Part shown: in pieces, positions 7,023 through 17,090 of the stretch | Layout of the letters: each line of letters begins with the position of its first letter | Numbering within the stretch: position 1 is the stretch's first letter | Assembly (NCBI RefSeq): GCF_001693275.1 | Contig: NZ_CP016477.1 | Location: forward strand, 1,302,001-1,366,000 | Direction of reading: 5' to 3' | Length of the DNA stretch: 64,000 nucleotides | Source: Picosynechococcus sp. PCC 7117 | GTDB lineage: Bacteria; Cyanobacteriota; Cyanobacteriia; Cyanobacteriales; MRBY01 | The notes under the pieces: generated by a model | What the model was told of the DNA's origin: nothing | What the model saw: only the letters and a program-made list of their open reading frames with translations | The model's database searches: none | Position numbers and translations under genes: made by a program

Positions 7023-8600
7023 ATGGCTAAAGTTCTTGTTTCCGACTCTATCGACCAAGCCGGAATCGATATCCTCTCCCAGGTCGCCCAAGTAGACGTT
7101 AAAGTCGGATTACCCCTCGAAGAACTCATCAGCATTATTCCCGAATACGATGCCCTGATGATTCGCTCCGGGACCAAAGTCACCAAAGAAGTGATCGAAG
7201 CCGGTAAAAACCTCAAAATCATTGGCCGTGCTGGGGTTGGTGTTGACAATGTCGATATTCCCGCCGCCACCCGCCAAGGGATCATCGTCGTCAACTCCCC
7301 CGAAGGAAACACCATTGCCGCCGCCGAACATGCCCTCGCGATGATGTTGTCCCTCTCTCGCCACATCCCCGATGCCAACCAGTCCGTCAAAGCCAAAGAA
7401 TGGAACCGGAAAAAATTCATCGGCGCAGAAGTTTACAAAAAGACCCTCGGCGTTGTCGGTCTCGGCAAAATTGGTGCCCACGTAGCTAGCGTCGGTAAAG
7501 CCCTAGGCATGAAGCTCCTCGCCTACGATCCATTTATCTCCGAAGAACGGGCCGGACAATTGGGTTGTCGCCTCGTCGATCTCGATTACCTGTTCCGGGA
7601 AGCTGACTACATTACCCTCCACGTCCCCAAAACCCCCGAAACTACCCATTTAATTGGCGAAGAGTCCATCGCCAAAATGAAACCCACCACCCGCATTGTT
7701 AACTGTGCTCGCGGTGGCGTTGTTGACGAAGCCGCCGTTGCTAAAGCGATCCAAGAAGGTCGCCTTGGTGGGGCCGCTTTGGATGTTTTTGAAGAAGAGC
7801 CCCTGGGTGAATCCGAACTCCGGGCCTTGGATAATGTCGTCCTTACGCCCCACTTGGGTGCTTCTACTGCTGAAGCCCAGGTAAATGTTGCCGTTGATGT
7901 TGCCGAGCAAATTCGGGATGTCATTTTAGGGTTGCCAGCACGCTCTGCGGTGAATATTCCTGGCCTCAATGCCAACGTCATGGAAAAACTGCGTCCCTAT
8001 CTCCAGTTGGCGGAGACCCTAGGGAACATGGTCGGTCAGTTGGCCGGGGGCCGCATCGAAAAATTAAATGTGACCCTCCAAGGGGATTTAGCCGAAAAAG
8101 AAGCCAAACCCTTGGTTGTGGCTGCTCTCAAAGGCTTACTTTCTCCGGCATTGCGGGAACGGGTCAACTATGTAAACGCAGAAATTGAAGCGAAGGAACG
8201 GGGCATCCGGATCATTGAAACCCGTGATGAATCGGTACGTGATTACACCGGGGCTATTCACCTAGAAGCCACTGGGGCCGATGGGGAACACTCCGTCAAT
8301 GGGGCGCTGTTGAGTGATGGGGATATCCGCATTACCAGTATCAATGGTTTCCCAATCAATGTGCCGCCGACGGGCTATATGCTCTTTACGCTCCACCGGG
8401 ATGTGCCGGGGATTATCGGGAAGATTGGTTCTCTGCTGGGCAGCTTTAATGTGAACATTGCCAGTATGCAGGTGGGCCGCAAGATTGTCCGGGGTGATGC
8501 CGTGATGGTACTGAGCTTGGATGATCCGCTGCCAGAAGGCGTTCTGAGTGAGATTACGAAGGTAACCGGCATCCGGGATGCCTATACGGTTAAGCTGTAA
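7023..8600 (+). CDS. serA: D-3-phosphoglycerate dehydrogenase
   Basis: 525 residues, the long form with three domains. The first step of serine synthesis oxidises 3-phosphoglycerate to 3-phosphohydroxypyruvate with NAD. Residues 1-100 are substrate-binding, and a Rossmann fold carries GVVGLGKIG near residue 145. Catalytic Arg lies in [10 protein letters not shown], Glu in FEEEPL and His in LTPHLGAST. An intervening domain follows, and a C-terminal ACT domain covers about 450-525 ([20 protein letters not shown]), which suggests serine or related feedback control. The 219-bp spacer upstream carries the promoter; the next gene, prmA, follows after 62 bp. Confidence 0.97.
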   Translation: MAKVLVSDSIDQAGIDILSQVAQVDVKVGLPLEELISIIPEYDALMIRSGTKVTKEVIEAGKNLKIIGRAGVGVDNVDIPAATRQGIIVVNSPEGNTIAAAEHALAMMLSLSRHIPDANQSVKAKEWNRKKFIGAEVYKKTLGVVGLGKIGAHVASVGKALGMKLLAYDPFISEERAGQLGCRLVDLDYLFREADYITLHVPKTPETTHLIGEESIAKMKPTTRIVNCARGGVVDEAAVAKAIQEGRLGGAALDVFEEEPLGESELRALDNVVLTPHLGASTAEAQVNVAVDVAEQIRDVILGLPARSAVNIPGLNANVMEKLRPYLQLAETLGNMVGQLAGGRIEKLNVTLQGDLAEKEAKPLVVAALKGLLSPALRERVNYVNAEIEAKERGIRIIETRDESVRDYTGAIHLEATGADGEHSVNGALLSDGDIRITSINGFPINVPPTGYMLFTLHRDVPGIIGKIGSLLGSFNVNIASMQVGRKIVRGDAVMVLSLDDPLPEGVLSEITKVTGIRDAYTVKL

Positions 8601-8662
8601 GGTTAAGCTACGGGGGAAAGGTCTCTGGATACTTTCCCCTGGCCAACGACAAGGGGAAAAAG

Positions 8663-9553
8663 ATGACAACAACTTGGTGGGAATTACAGATCCTCTGCGA
8701 CCCGAGTTTAGAAGAGACGATTTTCTGGCGCTTAGATGATTTTGGCTGTCGGGGAATGGCGGGGGAGCAGAAGGGGCAGTCCTACCTGATTCGTGCCTAT
8801 AGTCCTCAGGCGGAGTTTGATCATTTAGATCTTGCGGCCTTAGCGCTGCTACTGAAACAGGATGCTTTACTTGCCCGTTTGCCTAAACCCGCGGTTAAGT
8901 GGCATCTCATTGATGAGGAAGATTGGTCAAGTAGCTGGAAGAGCCATTGGCAACCCCAAGAAATTGGCGATCGCCTGTTGATTTACCCAGCCTGGTTAGA
9001 AGTGCCCACCCATTCAGAACGCCTCCTATTGCGCCTCGATCCGGGTTCTGCCTTTGGGACTGGCGCTCACCAGACCACCCAACTGTGCCTCGAAGCCCTA
9101 GAAATGCGTTTAGGGCAGCAACCAGAAACCCAGGTAATCGCGGATATTGGCTGTGGTTCGGGGATTCTTTCCATCGGGTCTCTCCTTTTGGGGGCGAAGC
9201 AAACCTTTGGGGTGGATACGGATATTTTGGCGGTGACTGCCTCCAACAGTAATCGGGCGCTCAATAACATCGAACCAGAGCGCATGGTCGTCGCCCAGGG
9301 TAGCATCGATACCCTTCCCCAAATGTACCCGGAGCCCTTTGACGGGATTGTTTGTAATATCCTGGCGGAAATTATTATTGAGCTGATCCCCAAGATGTCG
9401 GCGATCGCCAAACCGGACACCTGGGGCATCCTCAGCGGCATTCTGATCGAACAAATTCAACCCATCGCCGATACCCTCGAGCAAAATGGCTGGGCGATCG
9501 CCGCCCTCTGGAAGAAAGACGAATGGTGTTGCTTCAATATCCGCCGAAACTAA
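8663..9553 (+). CDS. prmA: ribosomal protein L11 methyltransferase
   Basis: 296 residues. The N-terminal substrate-recognition domain (residues 1-95; [15 protein letters not shown]) is followed by a class I methyltransferase domain. This has the SAM-binding motif [15 protein letters not shown] at about residues 160-174 and the catalytic-site segment [11 protein letters not shown] near 230. The FGTGAHQTT motif just before motif I is diagnostic of PrmA. It trimethylates L11. It lies 62 bp downstream of serA on the same strand. Confidence 0.95.
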   Translation: MTTTWWELQILCDPSLEETIFWRLDDFGCRGMAGEQKGQSYLIRAYSPQAEFDHLDLAALALLLKQDALLARLPKPAVKWHLIDEEDWSSSWKSHWQPQEIGDRLLIYPAWLEVPTHSERLLLRLDPGSAFGTGAHQTTQLCLEALEMRLGQQPETQVIADIGCGSGILSIGSLLLGAKQTFGVDTDILAVTASNSNRALNNIEPERMVVAQGSIDTLPQMYPEPFDGIVCNILAEIIIELIPKMSAIAKPDTWGILSGILIEQIQPIADTLEQNGWAIAALWKKDEWCCFNIRRN

Positions 9554-9654
9554 GTCTTTTTGCGCAAATGTGACAAAGTGCCGAAAAAAACAACCCACCC
9601 CCAGCAAATCAGTTCATAATAATTGACACTAGATGTGCAATTAAACTGAATGGC

Positions 9655-11592
9655 ATGAGTGACAACACTTCCCTTCCCCCCATTTCCCGCCGTAGCGCCC
9701 TCAAACTCCTTGGGGTGGGAGCCGCCGGATCGATGGTCGGGTACACCCGCTTCGCCAAACCCCACCCGACGATCCACCAGCAAGAATCCTTGGATTTACC
9801 CCACTATCACACCCAGGGGAAAAAAGTCGTTGTCATTGGGGGCGGTTTAGCAGGGCTGGCCGCTGCCTACGAATTAAGCCAACGGGGTTTTCAGGTCACG
9901 CTGTTAGAAAAAGCTCCCCAACTCGGTGGCAAGGTCGCCAGTTGGAAAATTAATGTCGGTGAAGACGAGTTCATGATGGAACATGGCTTCCACGGCTTTT
10001 TCCCCCAGTATTACAACCTCAAGAGCTTGGTCAGTGAACTGAGCATCAACGACAATTTTCAATCCTTAGATTTTTATTCCCTCGTTTTCAAAGATCCAGA
10101 CCGCTATCGCCCGGAGGTGTTTCGTCCCAGTAATACCGCCTTTCCTTGGAATATCGTGGATCTCGCCATTTCTTCGCCGAACCGACTCCGTTGGGGCATT
10201 AACCTCACAAAAATTAAGCATTTAGAGGTTTTCCACGCGATCACGGGCTTTAAAATCCCCCGCACCTACGACACCTACGACACTATTACCGTGGCGGATT
10301 GGGTCCGGGGTGAATTTCCCCAGGGCCTTTATGACCTCTACTTTTTGCCCTTTGCTAAATCTAGCCTCAATGCTCCTGATACCTTGAGCACAGGGGAATT
10401 GCTGCAATTTTTCCACTTCTACTTTTTTGGGAACCCAGAGGGCCTGGCGTTTAACGGCACCGTAGATGACATGGGCACGAGCCTCGTTCAACCCATTGCC
10501 AATGCCATCCGCGCGAAAGGGGGCCAAATTTTGACCGATGTGTCCGTCAGCGAAATTCAATGTCAGGACAACAAAATCCAGGCGATCGCCTACCAACAGG
10601 GAGACGAGCAAACGGATGTGCCTTTTTGGACGAAGCAGAATGAATTGATTACCGATGACAGTCTGGAATACTACGGCGCTGGAGATGCAATGTATGCGGT
10701 CAATCCGGCAACGGAGGAGGGCTTGTCCTTAACCTGTACCCACCAGGGTTGTACCGTCGGTCGGCAACCGGATGGATCTTTCCTCTGTCCCTGCCATGGC
10801 GCTCGCTATGATGCCAATGGTAAACGCCTGAGTGGCCCCGCCCAACGGGATTTAGCTCCCTTTAAAGTCCAGGCCCGTGAAGCTGATCAGGTACAGTTAG
10901 TAGCCGAAAATCCCAGTGATGAACTCCAGCGGGGCACCCTTGCCGCCGATTATGTGGTGCTGGCGACGGACGTACCTGGAACTCGCCATTTATTTACCCG
11001 CTTAGTGGGAGACCGGGATCCAGAGGCAGAACGTAAAGTTGATCAATTGGTGGTTTCTGATCCCTTTGCGGTGGGACGGTTCTGGTTGGATCGAGATTTC
11101 CCCTGGGAGCACAGTAAGTTTGCATCATTGTCGGGCTATGCCTTGACCGATAGCATTACCCTGTATCACCAAATCCAGACCCAGTTTAAGGATTGGGCCG
11201 CCCGCACCGGGGGCAGTGTGGTGGAGCTCCATGCTTACTGTTACAAGGAAAAAGAATTTCCCACCCAAGAGGCACTGTTGGCCACCTTTGAGCAGGAACT
11301 ATACGAAATTGTACCGGAACTCAAGGGAGCGACGGTGCTTCATCGGCAACTGGTGAACCAAAAGAATTTCTCTGGCTATCCCCCCAATAGCTATGGCGAT
11401 CGCCCCACCACCGAAAGCGAAATTAGCAACCTCATGTATGCAGGAGATTGGGTAAAAATGCCGTTCCCCTGTGGCTTAATGGAACGGGCGATCAGTAGCG
11501 GCTTGCTCGCTGCCAATAGCGTTCTCCAACGGGAAGGGATACAGCGGCGGCCGATTCTCTCGGTGAATCCAGAGGGAGTTTTTAAAATCTAA
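9655..11592 (+). CDS. cruE: CruE/CrtU-type carotenoid desaturase/methyltransferase with inserted Rieske domain
   Basis: 645 residues. The N-terminus carries SRRSALKLLGVGAAGS, a twin-arginine-like export or membrane signal. Then comes an FAD-binding fold, VVVIGGGLAGLAAAYELSQ, with the amine-oxidase/phytoene-desaturase continuation LLEKAPQLGGKV. At about residues 360-390 a complete Rieske 2Fe-2S motif interrupts the FAD enzyme: CTHQGC, then CPCHGARYD. The C-terminal PFPCGLMERAISSGLLAAN closes the FAD site. This layout is that of the cyanobacterial CruE/CrtU and Sll0254-like proteins, which form aromatic (renierapurpurin-type) end groups from beta-rings in the synechoxanthin pathway. The family is secure; choosing CruE over a paralogue such as CruH is inference. 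Confidence 0.78.
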   Translation: MSDNTSLPPISRRSALKLLGVGAAGSMVGYTRFAKPHPTIHQQESLDLPHYHTQGKKVVVIGGGLAGLAAAYELSQRGFQVTLLEKAPQLGGKVASWKINVGEDEFMMEHGFHGFFPQYYNLKSLVSELSINDNFQSLDFYSLVFKDPDRYRPEVFRPSNTAFPWNIVDLAISSPNRLRWGINLTKIKHLEVFHAITGFKIPRTYDTYDTITVADWVRGEFPQGLYDLYFLPFAKSSLNAPDTLSTGELLQFFHFYFFGNPEGLAFNGTVDDMGTSLVQPIANAIRAKGGQILTDVSVSEIQCQDNKIQAIAYQQGDEQTDVPFWTKQNELITDDSLEYYGAGDAMYAVNPATEEGLSLTCTHQGCTVGRQPDGSFLCPCHGARYDANGKRLSGPAQRDLAPFKVQAREADQVQLVAENPSDELQRGTLAADYVVLATDVPGTRHLFTRLVGDRDPEAERKVDQLVVSDPFAVGRFWLDRDFPWEHSKFASLSGYALTDSITLYHQIQTQFKDWAARTGGSVVELHAYCYKEKEFPTQEALLATFEQELYEIVPELKGATVLHRQLVNQKNFSGYPPNSYGDRPTTESEISNLMYAGDWVKMPFPCGLMERAISSGLLAANSVLQREGIQRRPILSVNPEGVFKI

Positions 11593-11594
11593 AT

Positions 11595-11894
11595 TTATTC
11601 AGATTTGGTCTGTTTGAGTTTGGCGATCGCCCCGACAAAACCCAAGACCACCAGCACGTTGGAGAGGGTCAAAAAAGATTCAGCGCTGCCATGGAGCCAG
11701 TCCACATTTGCCAACTCTTCGCCATATTGCACCTGGGCGTAAATGCCGGCGGGAATGGAGATCGCCACAAAAACGAGGAGGACGTAAAAGCCGATCAGGG
11801 CCAGTTTTGGCGTTTTCCCGGATTTGGTCAGGAACCATAAAAAACCGAGATAGGGAAACAGGGACAGGGCAAAAAAAGTTTCTTTGGAGAACAT
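11595..11894 (-). CDS. DUF3593 membrane protein
   Basis: 99 residues from the ATG at 11894, chosen because MFSKETFFALSLFPYLGFLWF is the conserved beginning of the DUF3593 family. The frame stays open 29 codons further but into the shared spacer. Three membrane segments are visible (about 6-22, 33-52 and 70-92), with a conserved polar stretch YGEELANVDWLHGSAESFLT between the second and third. Function unknown; the family is found in cyanobacteria and plastid-bearing eukaryotes. It converges on the CruE-like gene with 2 bp between the stops and diverges from menE with 67 bp between the starts. Confidence 0.8.
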   Translation of the reverse strand: MFSKETFFALSLFPYLGFLWFLTKSGKTPKLALIGFYVLLVFVAISIPAGIYAQVQYGEELANVDWLHGSAESFLTLSNVLVVLGFVGAIAKLKQTKSE

Positions 11895-11961
11895 TATGGA
11901 ATAATCAGCAACCAAGGGGCGTTTGTCTCCGTATTTTAAAGGATTCTGTCTATTTGCTTTG

Positions 11962-13119
11962 ATGTCGTCGCTCCAAATCATTGATCAAAAAAATCCAACC
12001 TTCTTTGCTGAAGCGTTTCAAAAAGCGATCGCCCGTCACGAATCCGTGTTGCTGGTCAATTCTACTTGGCAAACTTCAGAACGGACACAAATTAAATCAC
12101 TCTTAGGGCAAGATCAAAGGCCAGAACTTCTAACAAAAAAATCCCACATTTTAATTCCCACTGGCGGCACATCAGGACAGCTAAAGTTAGCAATTCATAC
12201 CCCTGAAACCTTGTCTGCTTCGGCCCAGGCTTTCCAACGTTTCTTCGCTTTAGAACGGGTAAATTGTTTTTGTATTTTGCCCCTCTACCATGTCAGCGGC
12301 TTGATGCAATGGTGGCGATCGCATTTGAGTGGGGGGGACTTTAAATTCGGCGACTATCAAGCTCTAAAACGCGGCATTTTGCCGGATTGGGATGTCAGTA
12401 ATTTTTGTCTATCCCTAGTACCAACTCAATTACAAGTATTACTTCAAATTTGCCCCCAATGGTTGGCCCAGTTCCGCTTAATATTACTCGGTGGTGCTCC
12501 GCCTTGGCGATCGCTCCTTGAGCAAGCCCGGCAATTGCAGCTCCGGATTGCTCTGACCTATGGCATGACGGAAACCGCTTCCCAGGTGGTAGCCCTAAAA
12601 CCAGCAGACTTTTTAGCTGGCAAAGATTGTGCGGGCCAAGTTTTGCCCCATGCCAATTTATCTTTATCAAAAACGGGTTTAATTTCCATTGCGGCCCAAT
12701 CGTTATTTCTCGGTTATTATCCCAAGTTTGATCATCCTAAAATTCTAAAAACCGATGATGTAGGTCACTTCGATCAAGCAGGCTATTTACATTTATTGGG
12801 ACGCCAAAGCCAGAAGATTATTAGTGGCGGTGAAAATATTTATCCAGCAGAAATTGAAGCGGCAATTCTAGGAACGAAATTCGTTAAAGATGCGGCAGTT
12901 TTGGGTTTGCCAGATCCTTACTGGGGAGAAGTTGTCATTGCTGTGCTGAGTTTGAAAAATCCAAGTGATTTAGACAGGGTAAAAATGGCGATCGCCAAGC
13001 AATTAAGCCCTTATAAACAGCCAAAACATTGGTTGCTGGTTGAACAATTGCCGCGCAATGCCCAGGGAAAGTTAAACCGAATCAAACTCCGCCAAATGAT
13101 TGAAAATCGCTATCAGTAA
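11962..13119 (+). CDS. menE: 2-succinylbenzoate--CoA ligase (phylloquinone synthesis)
   Basis: 385 residues from the ATG at 11962; an in-frame ATG at 11923 would add 13 poorly coding residues. It is an AMP-forming acyl-CoA synthetase with the P-loop-like IPTGGTSGQLKLA near residue 75, LTYGMTETASQV near 200 and GGENIYPAEIE near 285, ending with the catalytic lysine region NAQGKLNRIKL. The enzyme activates o-succinylbenzoate with CoA on the way to phylloquinone, the secondary acceptor of photosystem I. It is short compared with typical 450-500 residue ligases, as is usual for cyanobacterial MenE. A later pathway enzyme, DHNA-CoA thioesterase, is at 55630-56070. Confidence 0.88.
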   Translation: MSSLQIIDQKNPTFFAEAFQKAIARHESVLLVNSTWQTSERTQIKSLLGQDQRPELLTKKSHILIPTGGTSGQLKLAIHTPETLSASAQAFQRFFALERVNCFCILPLYHVSGLMQWWRSHLSGGDFKFGDYQALKRGILPDWDVSNFCLSLVPTQLQVLLQICPQWLAQFRLILLGGAPPWRSLLEQARQLQLRIALTYGMTETASQVVALKPADFLAGKDCAGQVLPHANLSLSKTGLISIAAQSLFLGYYPKFDHPKILKTDDVGHFDQAGYLHLLGRQSQKIISGGENIYPAEIEAAILGTKFVKDAAVLGLPDPYWGEVVIAVLSLKNPSDLDRVKMAIAKQLSPYKQPKHWLLVEQLPRNAQGKLNRIKLRQMIENRYQ

Positions 13120-13183
13120 AGGTTGAAACGACATTTTTGATGTAGATTTATGAAGCAAGCTTAATTTTGCCAATACATCTGCC

Positions 13184-13918
13184 ATGACTGCCCTTAGTCC
13201 TACCCACATCAACCCCAGCTACGCCCAACGTCATCCGCTGCGGGTCGTCGCCTTCGGGGATAGTTTGGTGTATGGGTTTGGCGATCCAGTCCGGGGTGGT
13301 TGGGTCGAGCAATTACGGCTCCACTGGATGGGCAATCCCCAAGGCCATGTGCTCTATAACCTCGGTGTGCGCGGTGATACGGTGAAATTGGTGGGCGATC
13401 GCCTTGGAGCCGAGTACCAACAACGGGGTGAATTGCGTAATAAACAGCCGGATTTAATTTTATTGTCCGTCGGGGTCAATGATTCGCCGCGCCTGGGGCG
13501 TCCCGATGGGAAAAGTTTTACGGATTTTGACCTTTTCCAAAGCCAGTTAGACAATTTATTAGCACAGGCGCAACAATTTTGTCCGGTAATTTTTATCGGT
13601 CAAGTGCCCGTTAATGAAGCTAAAATGCCCTTTCTCGACTGCCTATATTACAGTCACAGCGAACAATATTGTTACAAAGAATTGACGAAAAAGCTGTGCG
13701 GCGATCGCCAAATTCCGTACCTAGATATTTTTGATTTGTGGCTCAGTCGTGGCACCCACTGGGTCAATGAGCACCTCAGCGCCGATGGTCTCCACCCCAA
13801 CAGCGGAGGCTATGCGATGCTCTTTCAAGATGTGATCAACTGGCAGGCGATCGCCCAACTCGATTTTGGTAACACTTGCTCAATTTCATCGAAAACACCA
13901 GTATCCCTTGGGGTTTAA
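13184..13918 (+). CDS. SGNH/GDSL-family hydrolase
   Basis: 244 residues with the four SGNH blocks in order: GDSLVYG (nucleophile Ser, about residue 28), Gly in LGVRGDT, Asn in SVGVND and DGLHPN carrying the Asp/His pair. No signal peptide, so cytoplasmic. The fold covers esterases, lipases and acylhydrolases and the substrate cannot be read from sequence. It lies between menE (64 bp upstream) and the alpha-mannosidase (33 bp downstream), all on the plus strand. A joint role in glycan deacylation and trimming is conceivable but unproven. Confidence 0.85.
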   Translation: MTALSPTHINPSYAQRHPLRVVAFGDSLVYGFGDPVRGGWVEQLRLHWMGNPQGHVLYNLGVRGDTVKLVGDRLGAEYQQRGELRNKQPDLILLSVGVNDSPRLGRPDGKSFTDFDLFQSQLDNLLAQAQQFCPVIFIGQVPVNEAKMPFLDCLYYSHSEQYCYKELTKKLCGDRQIPYLDIFDLWLSRGTHWVNEHLSADGLHPNSGGYAMLFQDVINWQAIAQLDFGNTCSISSKTPVSLGV

Positions 13919-13951
13919 GATAAAAGTCAGTTCTCTGGCTGAAAATCTCCC

Positions 13952-16900
13952 ATGGCATCCCCTGTTATCCAAGCGACCATCGAGCGCCTAAAAAGTTTTG
14001 TTGCATTGCCGACCCAAACGACATGGCAATTTTACCAAACGGAGACCGCTGTTCCGAAAACATTTCGGCCAGATTTAGCAACCTTTCAACCCACTCAGCT
14101 CGCAGCAATTCAACCAAATAATAATGGTTATCTCGTTTTTGAAAAGGGGTTAAAGCTCGCTTGGTTTTACCAAAAAATTACGCTCCCCGAAAGTATTAAT
14201 AATTATAATATTTCCGGATTCAATGCCCGCTTAAATCTTACTTGGTGGGCCGAAATTGCCGCAATTTTTGTCAACGGTAAATTAGTTTGTGAAGGTGATT
14301 TATTTGATTCTTCAACGCGGTTACTATTAACGGATCAGGCCCAAGCAAATCAAACTTTTGAGGTGGCGATCGCCCTCGTTAGTCCGGGCCATGACATTGG
14401 CGCATTAATGAAGTCGAGTTTGATCTTTGAATCCCCGACCTTAGAGATTTCAGAAGCGGGGAGTTTTGCCACAGAATTACAAATTTTGACCGACTATTTA
14501 GCGCGTTATGATCCGGAAAAAATAACTTTTGTAGAAGCGCACTTAAATCATATCCCTTGGGCACAAGTCACAGATACACAAACATTTAATCAAACGTTAG
14601 CAGAAATTCGGACAGAACTAATACCAGTTGCCAGTTGCCTTAAAACACGAAAATTTCATGTTTTGGGTCACGCCCACTTAGATATGGCTTGGCTCTGGAC
14701 AACTTCTGAAACCTGGGAAGTAGGACAACGCACATTTCAATCGGTTTTAAATCTCCAACGGGAATTTCCTGAATTGATTTTTGGCCATAGCACCCCAGCC
14801 CTCTATGATTGGATTGAAAAAAATTGTCCTGATCTTTGGGAAGAAATTCAACAAGCAGTTAATAATAATTGTTGGGAATTATTAGGCGGAACGTGGGTCG
14901 AGCCCGATGTAAATTTGGTTTCTGGAGAATCTATTATCCGCCAATTTCTTTATGGCCAACAATACTTTTTTGAAAAATTTGGCCGACGTTCAACCATTGC
15001 TTGGTTACCGGATTCCTTTGGGTTTCCCAATCAATTTCCTCAACTGGCCCAGCATTGCGATATTAAAGCGTTTGGCACTGGAAAACTCCACTGGAATGAT
15101 ACGGCTCCTTTTCCCCATGGTTTATTTTGGTGGCGATCGCCCGATGGCACGGAACTATTAACCTTCATGACGCCTCCCAATGTCACCGGAATTATGGATA
15201 CCAATCCGCTGACGATGGCCACTTATGCCCAAAAATGGGAAGCACAAACCCATTTAAAAGATATTTTTTGGTTGCCGGGCGTGGGTGATCATGGCGGTGG
15301 CCCCACAAAGGATATGTTACAGGTGGCCCGCAAGTGGCAACAGTCGCCATTTTTTCCTAAATTAGAATTTTCCACCGCAGAAAGTTACCTCAATCATGTT
15401 AAAGAAACCCCCAATTTACCAGTTTGGCAGGATGAACTTTATTTAGAATTGCATCGTGGTTACTATAGCGTGCACCGGGATCAAAAAATTTTTAATAATC
15501 ACTGTGAAACTCTACTACGCCAGGTCGAAATTTGGTCGGCGATCGCCAACAATTTACCTCACACAGATCCCTTTAGATCAGAAATATCTCACAACCAATT
15601 AAAAGACCTCTGGAAAAAAGTTTTATTTAACCAATTTCACGATATTTTGCCTGGTACTTCGATTCCTGAAGTCTTTACAGAAGCCAACCAACAATGGCAG
15701 GAAGTGATTAATACTGGGGAAGCGATGTTGTCCCAAAGTTTTAAGGCGATCGCCTCGCAAATCACCTATGATTGCCCCTTAGAAAAAGCGGCTAAACCAC
15801 TACTTTTATTTAATGACTTCAACTGGGAGCGTACAGAGGTTGTTAGTTTAAGTATTCCAGATTTAGTGACGGTTTACGACTGGAACGGCCACAAAGTCGA
15901 GCCACAAATTATTGTTGAAGATTTACAGGCAGATCACAACGACAAAAAATATTTATCTTTTCTCGCAACAGTGCCATCCGTCGGTTATTCCCTCTACTGG
16001 TTGTGTCCCGATTCGCAAGCACCAACCCAAAGAGAAAACGATTTACAGAATGAACCAGACTTTATTTTAGAGAATGATTTTCTTCGTATTGAAATCGACT
16101 CAGAAACGGGAAATATAGCTCAATGTTTTGACAAAATAAATGAAAAAAATATCTTTTTTGATGCGGGCAATCAACTGCAAGTCTTTGAAGATAAAGGCCA
16201 ATACTGGGACGCCTGGGATATTGCCCCTGATTATGAAAGCAAACCTCTCCATTCCCCTGAAGTAGTTTCAATTCGCTGGCGAGAAAAAAATGCTGTGCGT
16301 TCAATTATCCGCGTAAAAAAGCAATTAAATCAATCCACTTTTAGCCAGGACTATCAACTCGATTGCCAGGGAAAAATGCTTAAAATTCATAGCACTGTGG
16401 ATTGGCAAGAAGAACAAGTGGTTTTAAAAGTTGCGTTCCCCTTTGCCATTAACGGGGCTACTTGCACCTATGAAACTCCCTGTGGTGCCATTGAACGAAA
16501 ACCAGAAATTGATCCCGCAAAATGGGAAGTGCCAGCCTTACGCTGGGCTGATTTTCATAATGAGAAGTATGGCGTCAGTATTCTCACCAAAAATCACCAT
16601 GGCTACGATGCAAAATCCAGTCAATTGCGCCTAACGTTACTCAAAAGTCCCCTTTGGCCTGACCCTCAAGCCGATCGAGGTAGGCATTATTTAGCCTACG
16701 CCCTATATCCCCATAGTGGCCCATGGCAAAGGGCGAGAACCGTTAATTTAGCACGGAATTTCAATTCACCTTTACGGGCAGTGGTTCCTGACATTATTGC
16801 CAACCAGAACTGTTTACAACCCCACCATTCTTTTTTGACATTAGGCTCAGATAATTTGATTTTATTGGCATTGAAACAGGCGGAATCAAATCAAGATTAT

Positions 16901-17089
16901 ATTCTCCGTTTCTATGAAGCTTGTGGCCAAACAACCAAATTAAATTATAGTAATACTTTGGGGTTAACCATCACAGAGCAAGTAAATGGTTTAGAAGATA
17001 CGATTTCACAAACAATTGACATCCCGATTCAACCTTGGAGAGTCCAAAGTTATCGCTTAGAAAAACATCAAAACGCGAAAGACACCTAG
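13952..17089 (+). CDS. GH38 alpha-mannosidase
   Basis: 1045 residues, full length for the bacterial and class II alpha-mannosidases. After an N-terminal beta region, the catalytic domain starts at about residue 230 with HVLGHAHLDMAWLW, whose His and Asp bind zinc. WLPDSFGFP holds the catalytic nucleophile Asp near residue 354. A further zinc-site His lies in GVGDHGGGPT near 450. The middle helical domain (about 500-590; NQFHDILPGTSIPEV) and the long beta C-terminal domain are present. There is no signal peptide, so the enzyme is probably cytosolic and acts on intracellular or imported alpha-mannosides. Codon use is noticeably more AT-rich than in neighbours, although HIP1 sites are present. 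A transferred but ameliorated gene is plausible. Confidence 0.93.
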   Translation: MASPVIQATIERLKSFVALPTQTTWQFYQTETAVPKTFRPDLATFQPTQLAAIQPNNNGYLVFEKGLKLAWFYQKITLPESINNYNISGFNARLNLTWWAEIAAIFVNGKLVCEGDLFDSSTRLLLTDQAQANQTFEVAIALVSPGHDIGALMKSSLIFESPTLEISEAGSFATELQILTDYLARYDPEKITFVEAHLNHIPWAQVTDTQTFNQTLAEIRTELIPVASCLKTRKFHVLGHAHLDMAWLWTTSETWEVGQRTFQSVLNLQREFPELIFGHSTPALYDWIEKNCPDLWEEIQQAVNNNCWELLGGTWVEPDVNLVSGESIIRQFLYGQQYFFEKFGRRSTIAWLPDSFGFPNQFPQLAQHCDIKAFGTGKLHWNDTAPFPHGLFWWRSPDGTELLTFMTPPNVTGIMDTNPLTMATYAQKWEAQTHLKDIFWLPGVGDHGGGPTKDMLQVARKWQQSPFFPKLEFSTAESYLNHVKETPNLPVWQDELYLELHRGYYSVHRDQKIFNNHCETLLRQVEIWSAIANNLPHTDPFRSEISHNQLKDLWKKVLFNQFHDILPGTSIPEVFTEANQQWQEVINTGEAMLSQSFKAIASQITYDCPLEKAAKPLLLFNDFNWERTEVVSLSIPDLVTVYDWNGHKVEPQIIVEDLQADHNDKKYLSFLATVPSVGYSLYWLCPDSQAPTQRENDLQNEPDFILENDFLRIEIDSETGNIAQCFDKINEKNIFFDAGNQLQVFEDKGQYWDAWDIAPDYESKPLHSPEVVSIRWREKNAVRSIIRVKKQLNQSTFSQDYQLDCQGKMLKIHSTVDWQEEQVVLKVAFPFAINGATCTYETPCGAIERKPEIDPAKWEVPALRWADFHNEKYGVSILTKNHHGYDAKSSQLRLTLLKSPLWPDPQADRGRHYLAYALYPHSGPWQRARTVNLARNFNSPLRAVVPDIIANQNCLQPHHSFLTLGSDNLILLALKQAESNQDYILRFYEACGQTTKLNYSNTLGLTITEQVNGLEDTISQTIDIPIQPWRVQSYRLEKHQNAKDT

Positions 17090-17090
17090 T

